Positions 7,458-16,004 of a stretch of DNA of 64,000 bases are shown here, piece after piece (position 1 is the stretch's first letter; each line of letters opens with the position of its first letter). This DNA comes from Mycobacterium sp. IS-1590 (GTDB lineage: Bacteria; Actinomycetota; Actinomycetes; Mycobacteriales; Mycobacteriaceae). A program made the translations under genes and the position numbers. Below the pieces are notes generated by a model that was not told the DNA's origin, ran no database searches, and saw only the letters and a list, made by a program, of their open reading frames with translations. The stretch is taken from positions 62,001 through 126,000 of the forward strand of contig NZ_LQIW01000001.1 of assembly GCF_001500025.1 (NCBI RefSeq), read 5' to 3'.

Positions 7458-8492
7458 TCAGGTGTCGAGCAGCGTGACACCCTCGCGCCAGGCGGTGAGG
7501 ACATCCTCGACGCGGTCGTACACCCGCGCCCTGGCGGTGTCGCGGTCGACACCCGACATCAGTAGGTCGTCGTATTCGGTGTCGATATGGCGGATCGACG
7601 CGGCGACGGCGAGTCGGACCGCTTCGGGGTCCAAACTCCGTGCCGCGGCGCTGCGCCCCACCCTGCCGCTGCCGCGCGCCGCGGTGTGCATCGCGATCGC
7701 CTCCGCGCGGTCCGGGGGACACCCGGGGAACTGCTCACGGATCGCGGCGGCGAACTCGCCCTGAAAGCGCACGTCTTCATCGGCGCGACGAATCCTGTCG
7801 CGATCGCGGCGCCTTGCCCGTAAGTCCGTGTCCGACAGGCATTCTCGCGCAGCCTGTTCGATGGCTGCCGGCTCCACCAGGACGCCTTGTCGTTCGTAGC
7901 GATGACGTCGCCTGGCCCAGCGCACCACGACCGCGGACAACCGGCTCGCCTTCTTGGAGCGACGGGTGAGCGCGGCGTCGCCGGACGGCAGGAATTCGAG
8001 ATGGCCGAGGTCGGCGCAGTCGAGGCACAGGGTGCCGGCCGTGCCCTGGACCAGCAGATCGCCGGGGTCATGAGCGCCGCCGCACGACGCACAGTCCCAG
8101 GGGTTGTGCGGCGAGATCACGACGATGTCGCGGGGACGCGGCTGTTCGCGCACCGGCTCGACGTGGCCCGCCGTCGTCCAATACGTGCGGTAGGCCTGTT
8201 CGACGCCGGGGTCGCCTTCGGCGGTGAAGACTAGATCGCCATAGGTGGCCTCACGCTGGTCGAGCCCGCGCTCTTCGGCCCAGCGCCGCAATGCCTCCGC
8301 GGCTTCGACGACCTTGTCGCCGCCGACCTGTACGCACATCTCCAGCCGCGGAACTCGGCCCCGCTCCCAGCGCTCGACGTTCGGTTGCGCAAGCCAGCCC
8401 ACTCCCACGAGAACGTCGATGGTTCGGACCGCTCCTCGTTCGGCCAGCACCGCATCTGCCGCGCGGGCGACGCGCGTCTTCACGTTCGCCAT
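7458..8492 (-). CDS. DUF2293 domain protein with N-terminal zinc-finger-like region
   Basis: A protein of 344 residues. The N-terminal third is helical (winged-helix-like, about residues 5-85). A CASCGGAH...LCLDC segment near residues 135-160 looks like a zinc site. The C-terminal part, from RRADEDVRFQGEFAAAIREQ to LAVAASIRHIDTEYDDLL, matches DUF2293, an uncharacterised domain common in actinobacteria. It is convergent with the nucleotidyltransferase remnant and divergent from the toxin-antitoxin pair (about 70 bases between starts). Biochemical function is unknown; the helical N-terminus plus zinc site make nucleic-acid binding plausible. Confidence 0.75.
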   Translation of the reverse strand: MANVKTRVARAADAVLAERGAVRTIDVLVGVGWLAQPNVERWERGRVPRLEMCVQVGGDKVVEAAEALRRWAEERGLDQREATYGDLVFTAEGDPGVEQAYRTYWTTAGHVEPVREQPRPRDIVVISPHNPWDCASCGGAHDPGDLLVQGTAGTLCLDCADLGHLEFLPSGDAALTRRSKKASRLSAVVVRWARRRHRYERQGVLVEPAAIEQAARECLSDTDLRARRRDRDRIRRADEDVRFQGEFAAAIREQFPGCPPDRAEAIAMHTAARGSGRVGRSAAARSLDPEAVRLAVAASIRHIDTEYDDLLMSGVDRDTARARVYDRVEDVLTAWREGVTLLDT

Positions 8493-8563
8493 GAGCCGAC
8501 GCTACTTCCCGTGGGTGACATCGCCGAACCGACGGGTGGTATCAAAGTGGTATCGTCACGTGC

Positions 8564-8770
8564 ATGGGCATGACGTTGCGGACCAGTGAGAAGCAGGCGG
8601 AAGCGCTTCGCCGACAGGCCGAGGTCGAGGGGCGTTCCATGCAAGCGGTGGCGCTGTCAGCCATCGACGAGTATATCGAGCGCCGCGCGCATCAAAATGA
8701 CGTAAAGGCAGCGTTAGACAAGGTAATCGAACGCGAACAAGGTGTGCTGCGGCGACTAGCAGACACGTGA
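8564..8770 (+). CDS. Ribbon-helix-helix-type antitoxin of a Doc-like pair
   Basis: A protein of 68 residues starting MGMTLRTSEKQAEALRRQAE. The short beta-strand start, two helices and a charged C-terminal helix fit an Arc/CopG-like antitoxin that binds DNA through the ribbon and wraps the toxin with its tail. The toxin gene overlaps its end by four bases (GTGA), the usual arrangement for such modules. Autoregulation of the promoter in the 70-base gap is expected from the family but no operator was identified. The Met at residue 3 is an alternative start. Confidence 0.75.
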   Translation: MGMTLRTSEKQAEALRRQAEVEGRSMQAVALSAIDEYIERRAHQNDVKAALDKVIEREQGVLRRLADT

Positions 8771-9141
8771 CCGTCTACCTGGACCTCGATGACTTGTTGC
8801 TGATCGCGGCGCGGGCGATCTCCAGTGAGGTGGTGGTCAGGGACTACGGCTTGCTGGAATCGGCGGTGGCGCGGCCCAAGACCACGGTCGCCGGGGCCGA
8901 CGCCTATCCCGACATCCACACCAAGGCGGCTGCCGTGCTGCATTCCCTCTGCCGCAATCGTGCACTCGTCGACGGCAACAGGCGGCTGGCGTGGACGGCG
9001 TGTCAGGTGTTTCTCGGCCTCAACGGTGAGTGGGTGACGGCAGGCGAGGACGCTCGTTTCGACTTCATGATCGCCATCGCTTCGGGTGCGATCGACGACG
9101 TGTCCGAGATCGGGACACAGTTGAGGACATGGTGCGCCTGA
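8767..9141 (+). CDS. Doc/Fic-family toxin with catalytic His replaced by Arg
   Basis: A protein of 124 residues in the Doc fold (death-on-curing). Doc kinases phosphorylate EF-Tu using a Fic-type loop H-x-[FL]-x-[DN]-G-N-[KR]-R. Here the loop reads NRALVDGNRRLAWTA: the Asp, Gly, Asn and Arg of the anion-binding part are present (residues 69-73), but the general-base His is Arg65 (codon CGT at 8959-8961, one transition from CAT). The protein is otherwise full length, so it has probably lost phosphotransfer activity, or the antitoxin now serves only as a repressor. The start is GTG overlapping the antitoxin stop. Confidence 0.8.
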   Translation: MTVYLDLDDLLLIAARAISSEVVVRDYGLLESAVARPKTTVAGADAYPDIHTKAAAVLHSLCRNRALVDGNRRLAWTACQVFLGLNGEWVTAGEDARFDFMIAIASGAIDDVSEIGTQLRTWCA

Positions 9142-9148
9142 AACCCGG

Positions 9149-11485
9149 TTAGCGATCGGCCAGCCAGGCGAAGAACTCCTCGGCGGTGAACACCGGCTTG
9201 CCGTACTCCTGCGCCTTGCGCGCCTTACCCGACTGCGTGCCCGCCTCGGCCGTGACCAGCACCTCGCAACGCGTCTTGGTCACTGACCGCACCGGCTTCA
9301 GGCCCGCCTTCGCAGCCATCCGCTCGATCTCGTCGCGTTCCACCAGGCGGCCGTTCGGGTCCAAAGCCGTTCCGGTGAAACAGATTCGCGCGCCGGGCAC
9401 CAGTGCTTCTCCGATGTCGTGGCGGGTGGCCAACTCCGCGTCGCTCACCACATCGACGCCCAGCAGGTCCGACACCGCGTGCAGGCGCGCCACCACCTCG
9501 TCGGGCAGCAACGTCCGGGAGGCCGCCGCACGCAACTGATCCGCGACCGTCGACCGGGCCGCCGCGTCCCACGACGAGTCCAGGTCTCGCTGCACCGATG
9601 CGCCCAGCAGCACCGCTCCGACGTCGCGGCTGATGCGTAACAGCGCCGACAACCCGGGCAGATGCTCGGCCGTCGGGGTCGGCACGTCCGGGTCGCGGCT
9701 GACCAGGAGACCCGAAACCGATTCCGCAGGTTCCGGTTCCTCGAACGGCGACGAACCCTCCTCGACGTCCGCGGTAGCCAACGCCCCCAGCGCCGACCGC
9801 GCACGTTCCAACGCCGTCCGCCCCGTCACGCGCGCTCCGCGCAGTTCGACACCCAGCGGCATCGGCGTGACGTGGCCGAGGCGTTTGAGCTCGAAGTCGA
9901 TCAGCCCCAACGTCTCGTCCACTCCCGGCCCTACGGGCGTGCAGCCGGCCAGCATCGGCGCGATCACCGCCCAGGCTTCGCGCAGCGTGGGCGCCAGCAG
10001 CACATCGGACACGCTGATGCCGTAGGCGTTTCGCGCATCGGCCAGATCACGCTGGGGGTTGACCAGCGTGGAGACGGCGGTCCCGTCGTCAAAGGCCACC
10101 GCCAGCTCCACCGGCCGCGGCCGCGACATCCGTCCTTCGTCGCCGACGGTGAGCATGCCGATCGCGCAGTACTTGCGCGCCGCGGCACCGCCGACCGAGC
10201 TGCGCAGGAAGCGTGCGATGCGCCGGTCGGTCTTCAAATCCTTCGGCAGCACAGGGCGTTTCAGCACCAGCCCCGCCAGCGAGGTGCACCGGCTCAACGC
10301 CACGTACAGCTGACCCGTGGAGAACATGCCGCCGGTGAGATCGACGACGACGCGCTCCAGCGTCTGCCCCTGGCTCTTGTGGATCGTGATCGCCCACGCC
10401 AGCTTGAACGGCAGCTGCGTGAACGTGCCGATCACCTCACGACGCAGCGTGCCGCCGTCGACCACCGGGCGCGTCGCCTCCCACGTGAAAGGCGTGACCT
10501 CCGCGCATGATCCGTCGGCGAACTCGACCTCGACCACGACGCCGTAGCGGTCGTAGCCGACGCCGACGACGCGGCCGATCGAGCCGTTGACCCACCGGTC
10601 GCCCTGGTCGTTGTTGAGCATCATCACCTGCGCGCCGACCTTGAAGCGCAGTTCGTCCTCGATCGGCTTGTCGAACAGCGACAAGTCGCCGGACTCGCGG
10701 GCGCGGTGCATCATCTCGTCGCCGTCGAGCCGCTCGAGATGCTGGCGGTTGCGTGCGGTCACGAGTCGATTGGTCGGCGCGAGTGTCAGCCAGAACTCGT
10801 CGTCGGGAGGGATGAAGTCGTTGTCGGCGCGCGCGTTGAGCTGCTCCTGGGCGTGGCCGAGTAGGACGCCTTCACGAATCTCGTTGAGGATCGCGGTCAT
10901 CCGGTCGTCGCCGAGTTGGCGGAAGACCGTCGTCAACGAGATGGTGGGGAAGTCCTCGCGGGCGAACTTGCGAGCCGAGAAGAAGTAGGGAGTCTCATAG
11001 ACCGTCGAGAAGTAGGTTTCTTCGCCGTCGCCGACCACCGGTGGAAGCTGGTACAGGTCGCCGACGAGCACGATCTGCACGCCGCCGAACGGCACGCCCG
11101 GCTCCGGTCCGTAGCGCTCCAGCGCCGTGGCGACCATGTCGAAGACGTCGGCGCGGACCATGGAGGCCTCGTCGATGATCAATGTCTGCAGCGACGCCAG
11201 CGTCCTGGCGAATCGGCCCGGCCGGTACTGACCGCCGGTGACGTCGCCCAGCGTCGTCGTCGTACGGAAGCCGAACAGCCGGTGAATGGTGTAGCCGTCG
11301 ACGTTGAGCGCTGCGATCCCCGTCGGCGCGACCACCACGACGTTGCGGTCCGTGTCCGCCATGAAGCGACGGATCAGCGTCGACTTGCCGGTGCCCGCCT
11401 TGCCCGTGAGAAACAGATGCTTGCCGCCGGCCAGCAGCGCCAAGGCCTCCCGGAACTCGTCGGTGAGGATCAGATCCCCGCTCAC
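9149..11485 (-). CDS. PIF1-like superfamily 1 DNA helicase with C-terminal BRCT domain
   Basis: A protein of 778 residues. Walker A is at residues 28-36 (GKAGTGKST), followed by VVVVAPTGIAALNVDGYTIH, Walker B LIIDEASMV, and the C-terminal SF1 motifs with ITIHKSQGQTL and LYVALSRCTSLAGL, which identify a PIF1/RecD-like 5'-3' helicase. After a linker region, the last 90 residues (GARICFTGTALDPNGR ... EVLVTAEAGTQSGK) form a BRCT domain like that of NAD-dependent DNA ligases. The frame is open well upstream, but the GTG at 11485 (VSGDLILTDEF) puts the start close to the helicase core and leaves a 159-base gap to the divergent nuclease gene. Role in replication-fork or recombination processing is inferred from the family. 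Confidence 0.88.
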   Translation of the reverse strand: MSGDLILTDEFREALALLAGGKHLFLTGKAGTGKSTLIRRFMADTDRNVVVVAPTGIAALNVDGYTIHRLFGFRTTTTLGDVTGGQYRPGRFARTLASLQTLIIDEASMVRADVFDMVATALERYGPEPGVPFGGVQIVLVGDLYQLPPVVGDGEETYFSTVYETPYFFSARKFAREDFPTISLTTVFRQLGDDRMTAILNEIREGVLLGHAQEQLNARADNDFIPPDDEFWLTLAPTNRLVTARNRQHLERLDGDEMMHRARESGDLSLFDKPIEDELRFKVGAQVMMLNNDQGDRWVNGSIGRVVGVGYDRYGVVVEVEFADGSCAEVTPFTWEATRPVVDGGTLRREVIGTFTQLPFKLAWAITIHKSQGQTLERVVVDLTGGMFSTGQLYVALSRCTSLAGLVLKRPVLPKDLKTDRRIARFLRSSVGGAAARKYCAIGMLTVGDEGRMSRPRPVELAVAFDDGTAVSTLVNPQRDLADARNAYGISVSDVLLAPTLREAWAVIAPMLAGCTPVGPGVDETLGLIDFELKRLGHVTPMPLGVELRGARVTGRTALERARSALGALATADVEEGSSPFEEPEPAESVSGLLVSRDPDVPTPTAEHLPGLSALLRISRDVGAVLLGASVQRDLDSSWDAAARSTVADQLRAAASRTLLPDEVVARLHAVSDLLGVDVVSDAELATRHDIGEALVPGARICFTGTALDPNGRLVERDEIERMAAKAGLKPVRSVTKTRCEVLVTAEAGTQSGKARKAQEYGKPVFTAEEFFAWLADR

Positions 11486-11644
11486 TGGTCGGACAGTACC
11501 CCGTGGCCTCAGCGCGCAGTTGGCGACGCTCGACTCTGGCCTGGCGCATCTGCACAGCGACGTGGCAGTCCTCATCGCCAGATCTACGCGGCGGATGGGC
11601 GTCGGTTCTGCCGACTCCCGCCCGCACGCGGCACACTGGAGCGC

Positions 11645-12643
11645 GTGGCGGAATTGCTGATCGCGGCGAACCCGCAGCCCGACTCCCGGCTGCGGTATCT
11701 GTTGCGACTTCCGCAACCGGGCGGGGATCTGGTCTTTCGGACCTCGGGCACGTGGCCGCGCGTCAAAGCGCTGTACTGCCACCCGATGAGTCTTGACGAT
11801 TGGCCCGCCGACGCCGAGGTCATCGAACGGCTTCCATTGCAATCGTGTCAGCGTCGGGGCGCGGCCATCGATGTGATTCTGCAGCGGGGACGCGAGAACC
11901 GCTCCCAGATCGTGTTCACCACTGCCCGGGGCCGCGAGGTGGTGTTCTGGCAGTCGCCGCGCACCCGTAAACAAGCACGCCCCAACGTGCGAACGCCGAC
12001 CGCGCGCGCTCAAGGCATCGAAGAGTTGCAGGTGCTGGTGGATGCGCATGAGCGGTACGCCTACACCTTCAGCTCGCAACAGGTCAGCATCGTGAAGCGG
12101 GCACTGCCATGCGGTGACTACGGGATCACCGTGGACGGATCGCTGGTGGCCAGCGTGGAACGAAAATCACTACCCGATCTCGTGTCCGGCCTGACCACCG
12201 GCAAGCTTCGCTTTCAGGTCGCCCATCTCTCGGCACTCCCGCGCGCAGCGGTTGTGGTCGAAGACCGCTACTCGCAACTGTTCCGGCACAACTTCGTCCG
12301 CCCCGCCGTGGTCGCCGATGCCCTCGCGGAGTTGCAGATTCGGTGGCCCAGCGTGCCGGTGGTGTTCTGCGAGACTCGCCAGCTCGCCGAGGAATGGACT
12401 TACCGCTTCCTCGCTGCCGCGCACACTTGGGCGCTCACTGAAGAAGCTGTGCAACAGCGCATCTCGGGGGAGCGAATCGACATCGCGATGCCTGGGCCGG
12501 CGGGTGCGGAGTCCGAACCGAGCACCGCCGAAGTCCGCGCGTGGGCGCGCGACGCGGGCCTGCCGGTACCGGACCGCGGTCGGCTGCGCCCCGAAATCTG
12601 GCAGGCGTGGCGCGACGCGCACGACCCCTCGGTCAAGCCATAG
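11645..12643 (+). CDS. ERCC4-type nuclease with Lsr2-like C-terminal DNA-binding domain
   Basis: A protein of 332 residues. After an N-terminal module of about 120 residues comes an ERCC4 (XPF/MUS81-type) nuclease domain with its acidic residues visible: Asp133, Glu136-Arg137 and the signature ERKSLPD at 172-178, then the VVVEDRYSQLF strand and the RYRF-type C-terminal helix. Residues 296-328 (EVRAWARDAGLPVPDRGR and onward) resemble the C-terminal DNA-binding domain of Lsr2, including the R-G-R at 311-313 that inserts into the minor groove of AT-rich DNA. The GTG at 11645 is chosen as the first start after the divergent helicase promoter gap; longer upstream frames are antisense to the helicase. 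It overlaps the convergent amine oxidase by 11 bases. Confidence 0.82.
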   Translation: MAELLIAANPQPDSRLRYLLRLPQPGGDLVFRTSGTWPRVKALYCHPMSLDDWPADAEVIERLPLQSCQRRGAAIDVILQRGRENRSQIVFTTARGREVVFWQSPRTRKQARPNVRTPTARAQGIEELQVLVDAHERYAYTFSSQQVSIVKRALPCGDYGITVDGSLVASVERKSLPDLVSGLTTGKLRFQVAHLSALPRAAVVVEDRYSQLFRHNFVRPAVVADALAELQIRWPSVPVVFCETRQLAEEWTYRFLAAAHTWALTEEAVQQRISGERIDIAMPGPAGAESEPSTAEVRAWARDAGLPVPDRGRLRPEIWQAWRDAHDPSVKP

Positions 12644-13997
12644 CCATCGCTTCGCGGGCCATGACCTCGGCCGCGGCGCGCTCGCCGGAACGCACGGCGC
12701 CGTCGATGAACCCGTACATCACCGCCGACGTCTCGGTGCCGGCCCAGTGGATCCGTCCGCACGGCTCACGCAGCGCCGGTCCGAACTCGGTGAGCACACC
12801 CGGCGGGGCGTGCGCGATCATCCCGCCGCCGGAGTACCGTTCGATGGTCCAGTTCTGTTCGACATAGTCGACCGGTTTGAGCGCTTTGTCACCAAGACGT
12901 TCCGCGACAGCGCCCAGGACCGCGCTCCTGCGCTCGTCCTCGTCTAGGGTGGTCAACCGGCGCGCTTCGGGCCCCTCGGTGATCACCGTGAGCATCCCGG
13001 GAGTGCCGGTGTCGGTGCACGAGTCGATCGTCAGGCTCGCGGGTGATCCGGGTCCGAACGACTGCCCCGACAGGCCGTCGGCCCGCCAGAACGGCTCATC
13101 GAACACCAGCGCGATCTTGTAGACCGCCCCGCTCGGCATGCGTTGGTGCAGGAACGACCGGTCGACGGGAAGCATTGGCTCATAGGAGATCTGGCTTGCT
13201 ATCGAGATCGGCACCGCGACGATCGTTCGGCGTGCGTTGACCACCATGTCGTCGGAGCGCACGATCACCCCGTCGGGATTCTGCTCGACGCTGCGCACCG
13301 GCTGCGACAGGTGGAGGACGTCACCGAGCTCGGCGGCGACCGCACGGTGGATGGCGCCCATGCCGCCGACCGGGCGCGCGTCCTCGGCTGCGTCTTTGAC
13401 GCCCAGCACGAAGCTCGGGCCGCCGGCCGATGCCATCTGATACAGCACGAACAGCAGTGAGATTTCCGATGCCGCAGACGTATACAGCCCCGCAACAGCG
13501 CTTTCCAGCAGTTCGCGGGCGGGTTTGGACAGCGTATTCCTGTCCAGCCACGCCGCCCAGCTGGTCTGGTCCCACTTCTGCGCCTTGCGTGCGGTCCACG
13601 GCGCCTCCACCGGGATGGTTTTGCACATCTGCGTGAGCTCGAGAAACACCGTGCCGATGTTGGCGACCGCCCACGGACTCATCGACAGCGGAATGGTTCC
13701 GGTGTACCGGTACTTCTTGCCGTCGACGAACATCATCGCGTCACCGTCGGTGTACTGCTTGTAGCTCGGCACCCCGAATTCCTTCATGAGCGCGTAGATC
13801 GCGTCCTGCCCGGGACCGATCCAGGCGCCACCGCGGTCGATCCACGCCCCGTCGTCGCGTACTTCCGTGAAGGTGCGACCGCCGACACGGTCGCGGGCTT
13901 CCAGCAGCGCCACCGAATGACCCGCTTGTTTCAAGCGCAGTGCCGCGGTCAGGCCGGCGAACCCGGCACCCACGACGCAGTAATCCACCTCTGCCAT
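12633..13997 (-). CDS. FAD-dependent flavin monoamine oxidase family protein
   Basis: A protein of 454 residues. The N-terminal dinucleotide fold VDYCVVGAGFAGLTAALRLK is followed by the acidic end of strand 2 and RDRVGGRTF, and the C-terminal FAD contact IHWAGTETSAVMYGFIDGAV completes the amine oxidase signature. Members oxidise primary or polyamines to aldehydes, releasing ammonia and peroxide. The ATG at 13997 follows GAAGGGG at good spacing; the frame upstream lacks the fold. It is related to, but distinct from, M. tuberculosis AofH, and the substrate cannot be told from sequence. No partner gene in the neighbourhood suggests one. Confidence 0.85.
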   Translation of the reverse strand: MAEVDYCVVGAGFAGLTAALRLKQAGHSVALLEARDRVGGRTFTEVRDDGAWIDRGGAWIGPGQDAIYALMKEFGVPSYKQYTDGDAMMFVDGKKYRYTGTIPLSMSPWAVANIGTVFLELTQMCKTIPVEAPWTARKAQKWDQTSWAAWLDRNTLSKPARELLESAVAGLYTSAASEISLLFVLYQMASAGGPSFVLGVKDAAEDARPVGGMGAIHRAVAAELGDVLHLSQPVRSVEQNPDGVIVRSDDMVVNARRTIVAVPISIASQISYEPMLPVDRSFLHQRMPSGAVYKIALVFDEPFWRADGLSGQSFGPGSPASLTIDSCTDTGTPGMLTVITEGPEARRLTTLDEDERRSAVLGAVAERLGDKALKPVDYVEQNWTIERYSGGGMIAHAPPGVLTEFGPALREPCGRIHWAGTETSAVMYGFIDGAVRSGERAAAEVMAREAMAMA

Positions 13998-14051
13998 GAC
14001 AGCCCCTTCGATCGATTTGCGCGGGGCCGGACGGCCGGGTGCAAGCCTCGG

Positions 14052-14071
14052 CGCGCCCTCAAACGGGCGCG
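14052..14071 (-). terminator. Possible hairpin terminator upstream of the amine oxidase
   Basis: Inverted repeat CGCGCCC / GGGCGCG with a six-base loop, located downstream of the frameshifted gene that ends at 14186 and upstream of the amine oxidase start at 13997. No U-tract follows on either strand, as is common in mycobacteria. Its role is inferred from position. Confidence 0.35.
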
Positions 14072-14185
14072 AAGGCACCTAGACTCAACGCCTGATTGCC
14101 GCTTGTGTCAATAAACCGTTGCGTCGGGAAGGTTTTCGTGAGGGCGGGAAGCGGGGCACCGATGTGCGGTTAGACGTCCTACCCG

Positions 14186-14538
14186 TCAAAATTGTTGTCG
14201 CTCAGCGGATCCTGCTGCCGTTGTGAACGGTACGACGCGCAGTCCTTCATACGCCGCGCGCACCAACTGTTCGTCGGTGAAGCGCGGACGGTCGAGGTGC
14301 GCACCGGGTATCAACAGGGCAATCTCGCCCACAACACGCTCCGGGGCGGTGCCTGTACAAGGAACCGCAGCCGCTCAGTCTCGGACTCCTCGCGGACGCG
14401 TCGCACGACGTCGAGGATCGCCGTCTCGACCGAATCCGCCCGCACGCTTCCAGTCCATCGTTGTTTGCCCGAGCAGGCCGAGTAGCGGATCGCGGACCCG
14501 CGTGGACGGGCCAGAGCGACGGCGACCGTAGTAGTCAT
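14186..14538 (-). pseudogene. Small conserved-looking gene broken by a one-base frameshift
   Basis: Two frames together read as one protein of about 117 residues. The first starts at ATG 14538 (MTTTVAVALARPRGSAIRY) and runs through SVETAILDVVRRVREESETE and RLRFLVQAPP. Near 14341 the frame breaks, and the next frame continues ERVVGEIALLIPGAHL, RFTDEQLVRAAYEGLRVV, PFTTAAG and stops at 14186. Restoring one G in the CCCCGG run joins them. Both halves have coding-type base usage, so a recent deletion or a sequencing error is likely. The gene lies 39 bases after the FGE gene on the same strand. No known family or function was recognised. Confidence 0.6.
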
Positions 14539-14577
14539 GGCTGGCACTGTATGTGCGGGGTACGACAGGTCGACCTG

Positions 14578-15447
14578 TCAGGCGATACAGCGGAACCCGA
14601 TGTGCGTGGTGGCGCTGTCCTGCGACTGCGACGACCGCGCGGCCGGGCGGTAGCGATGGCAGTACTCGGGTGCGCACAGGTGCGAGCCGCCCTTGAGCGT
14701 CTGGAATTTCGACGGGTCACCGGTCGGCGGCGCACAGCAGCCCGACTTCTGTGGACTGTGGCGCGGCGCGTACGTCGTCGTCGTCCATTCCCAGATGTTT
14801 CCGATCATGTCGACCACGCCGAATGCGTTGGGCGGGAACGTACCCACCGGCGAGGTGCCGACCCAGCCGAGCGCGCCGTCGTTGCGGTACGGGAAACGAC
14901 CCTGCCATGTGTTGGCCATCAGGCGTCCGTCGGGCTGCACGTCATCGCCCCAGGCGTAGCGGGCGTGGGATCCGGCCCGCGCGGCGTACTCCCACTGCGC
15001 TTCGGTCGGCAGGCGGCGACCCGCCCACGCCGCGTAGGCCGACGCGTCCGGATACGCCACCTGCACGACGGGATGGTCGGCACGGTCGTCGATCGACGAT
15101 TCGGGTCCGAACGGGTGGCGCCAACTGGCGCCGGGCACCCAGGTCCACCACTGCCGCCAGTCGCGCAGGTCGACCGGGCCGCGGGTCGGCCGGAACACCA
15201 GCGCGCCGGGCACCAGGTCAGCGGGATCGGCCCCGGGGTAGGCGGCGGGGTTCAGTTCCCGCTCGGCGATCGTGACGTAACCGGTGTCGGCGACGAACTC
15301 GGCGAACTGCGCGGTGGTGACCGGATGGCGCTCGATCGAGAACGCCTCGACCGTCACCTCGTGGACGGGTGCCTCCTCCGGGTAGAAGTCGGTCGATCCC
15401 ATCTGGAAGGTGCCCGCGGGCAACTCGATCAGTTCGGTCAGCACCAC
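14578..15447 (-). CDS. Formylglycine-generating enzyme (sulfatase-modifying factor)
   Basis: A protein of 289 residues, the full length of the SUMF1/FGE family. It oxidises the Cys of the C-x-P-x-R motif in sulfatases to formylglycine, a copper-dependent, oxygen-using reaction. It begins with the family's ELPAGTFQMGSTDFYPEE and contains RRLPTEAQWEYAARAG and GNIWEWT. The two catalytic cysteines are Cys258 and Cys263 in GGSHLCAPEYCHRYRPAAR; the final IGFRC is also typical. A Cys-type sulfatase is encoded at 21227-23020 and is a plausible client. It corresponds to Rv0712-type genes of M. tuberculosis. The start GTG/ATG region at 15447 leaves 64 bases to the divergent F420-type gene. Confidence 0.93.
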   Translation of the reverse strand: MVLTELIELPAGTFQMGSTDFYPEEAPVHEVTVEAFSIERHPVTTAQFAEFVADTGYVTIAERELNPAAYPGADPADLVPGALVFRPTRGPVDLRDWRQWWTWVPGASWRHPFGPESSIDDRADHPVVQVAYPDASAYAAWAGRRLPTEAQWEYAARAGSHARYAWGDDVQPDGRLMANTWQGRFPYRNDGALGWVGTSPVGTFPPNAFGVVDMIGNIWEWTTTTYAPRHSPQKSGCCAPPTGDPSKFQTLKGGSHLCAPEYCHRYRPAARSSQSQDSATTHIGFRCIA

Positions 15448-15511
15448 ATCAGGCTAGGCGCTGCCGCCGATCTCGCGAATCCAAGGCGTGCGCACGTGCC
15501 ACGATGTACCG

Positions 15512-15934
15512 ATGAGCGACGATATGGCCGCCGAGCGCGACTTCAACGAGCGCAACATCGAGGAGTTCCGCCGCAACGGAGGCAAAGTCGGCGGCCAGTT
15601 CGAGGGATTTCCGCTGCTGCTGCTCACCTCTACCGGCGCCAAGAGCGGACAGCAACGCGTCAACCCGGTCGCCTCCTTCGACATCGACGGCCGCATCTAC
15701 ATCGTCGGCTCCGCCGCCGGTCGCGAGGCCAGTCCGGGTTGGGTGTTCAACCTGCGCGCCAATCCGGCCGCCTCGGTGGAGATCGGCGCCGATCCGCCCC
15801 GGCAGGTCACCGCGCGCGAGCTTCCGCGTGACGAACGCGACCGCATCTACCGCGTCGTGGTCGAGCGCGCGCCCGGGTTCGGCGAGTATGAGCAGCGCAC
15901 CGACCGCGTCATCCCGGTGTTCGAGCTCGTGTAG
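15512..15934 (+). CDS. F420-dependent nitroreductase (Ddn-type) family protein
   Basis: A protein of 140 residues. The segment FPLLLLTSTGAKSGQQRVNP followed by VASFDIDGRIYIVGSAAGRE and PGWVFNLRANPAASVEIG is the split beta-barrel of the deazaflavin-dependent nitroreductase family, which uses reduced F420 to reduce quinones or nitro compounds. The ATG at 15512 is chosen over 15488 because family members start with a short polar helix. Substrate unknown. The next gene on the same strand, a PPOX-type protein, follows after 70 bases. Confidence 0.85.
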   Translation: MSDDMAAERDFNERNIEEFRRNGGKVGGQFEGFPLLLLTSTGAKSGQQRVNPVASFDIDGRIYIVGSAAGREASPGWVFNLRANPAASVEIGADPPRQVTARELPRDERDRIYRVVVERAPGFGEYEQRTDRVIPVFELV

Positions 15935-16004
15935 CCGCCGCGAATGCGGTAGGTCCGCGTCAGCGGCGGGGAATGTGCTCGACGTCGCAGCGGTTGGGCC
16001 AGAC

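Noticed and set aside
10916..11644. N-terminal extension of the ERCC4 nuclease frame
   Set aside because: Open only because it is antisense to the helicase; the homologous part begins at GTG 11645.
11486..12079. N-terminal extension of the helicase frame
   Set aside because: Overlaps the nuclease gene antisense and adds no domain; GTG 11485 is a better start.
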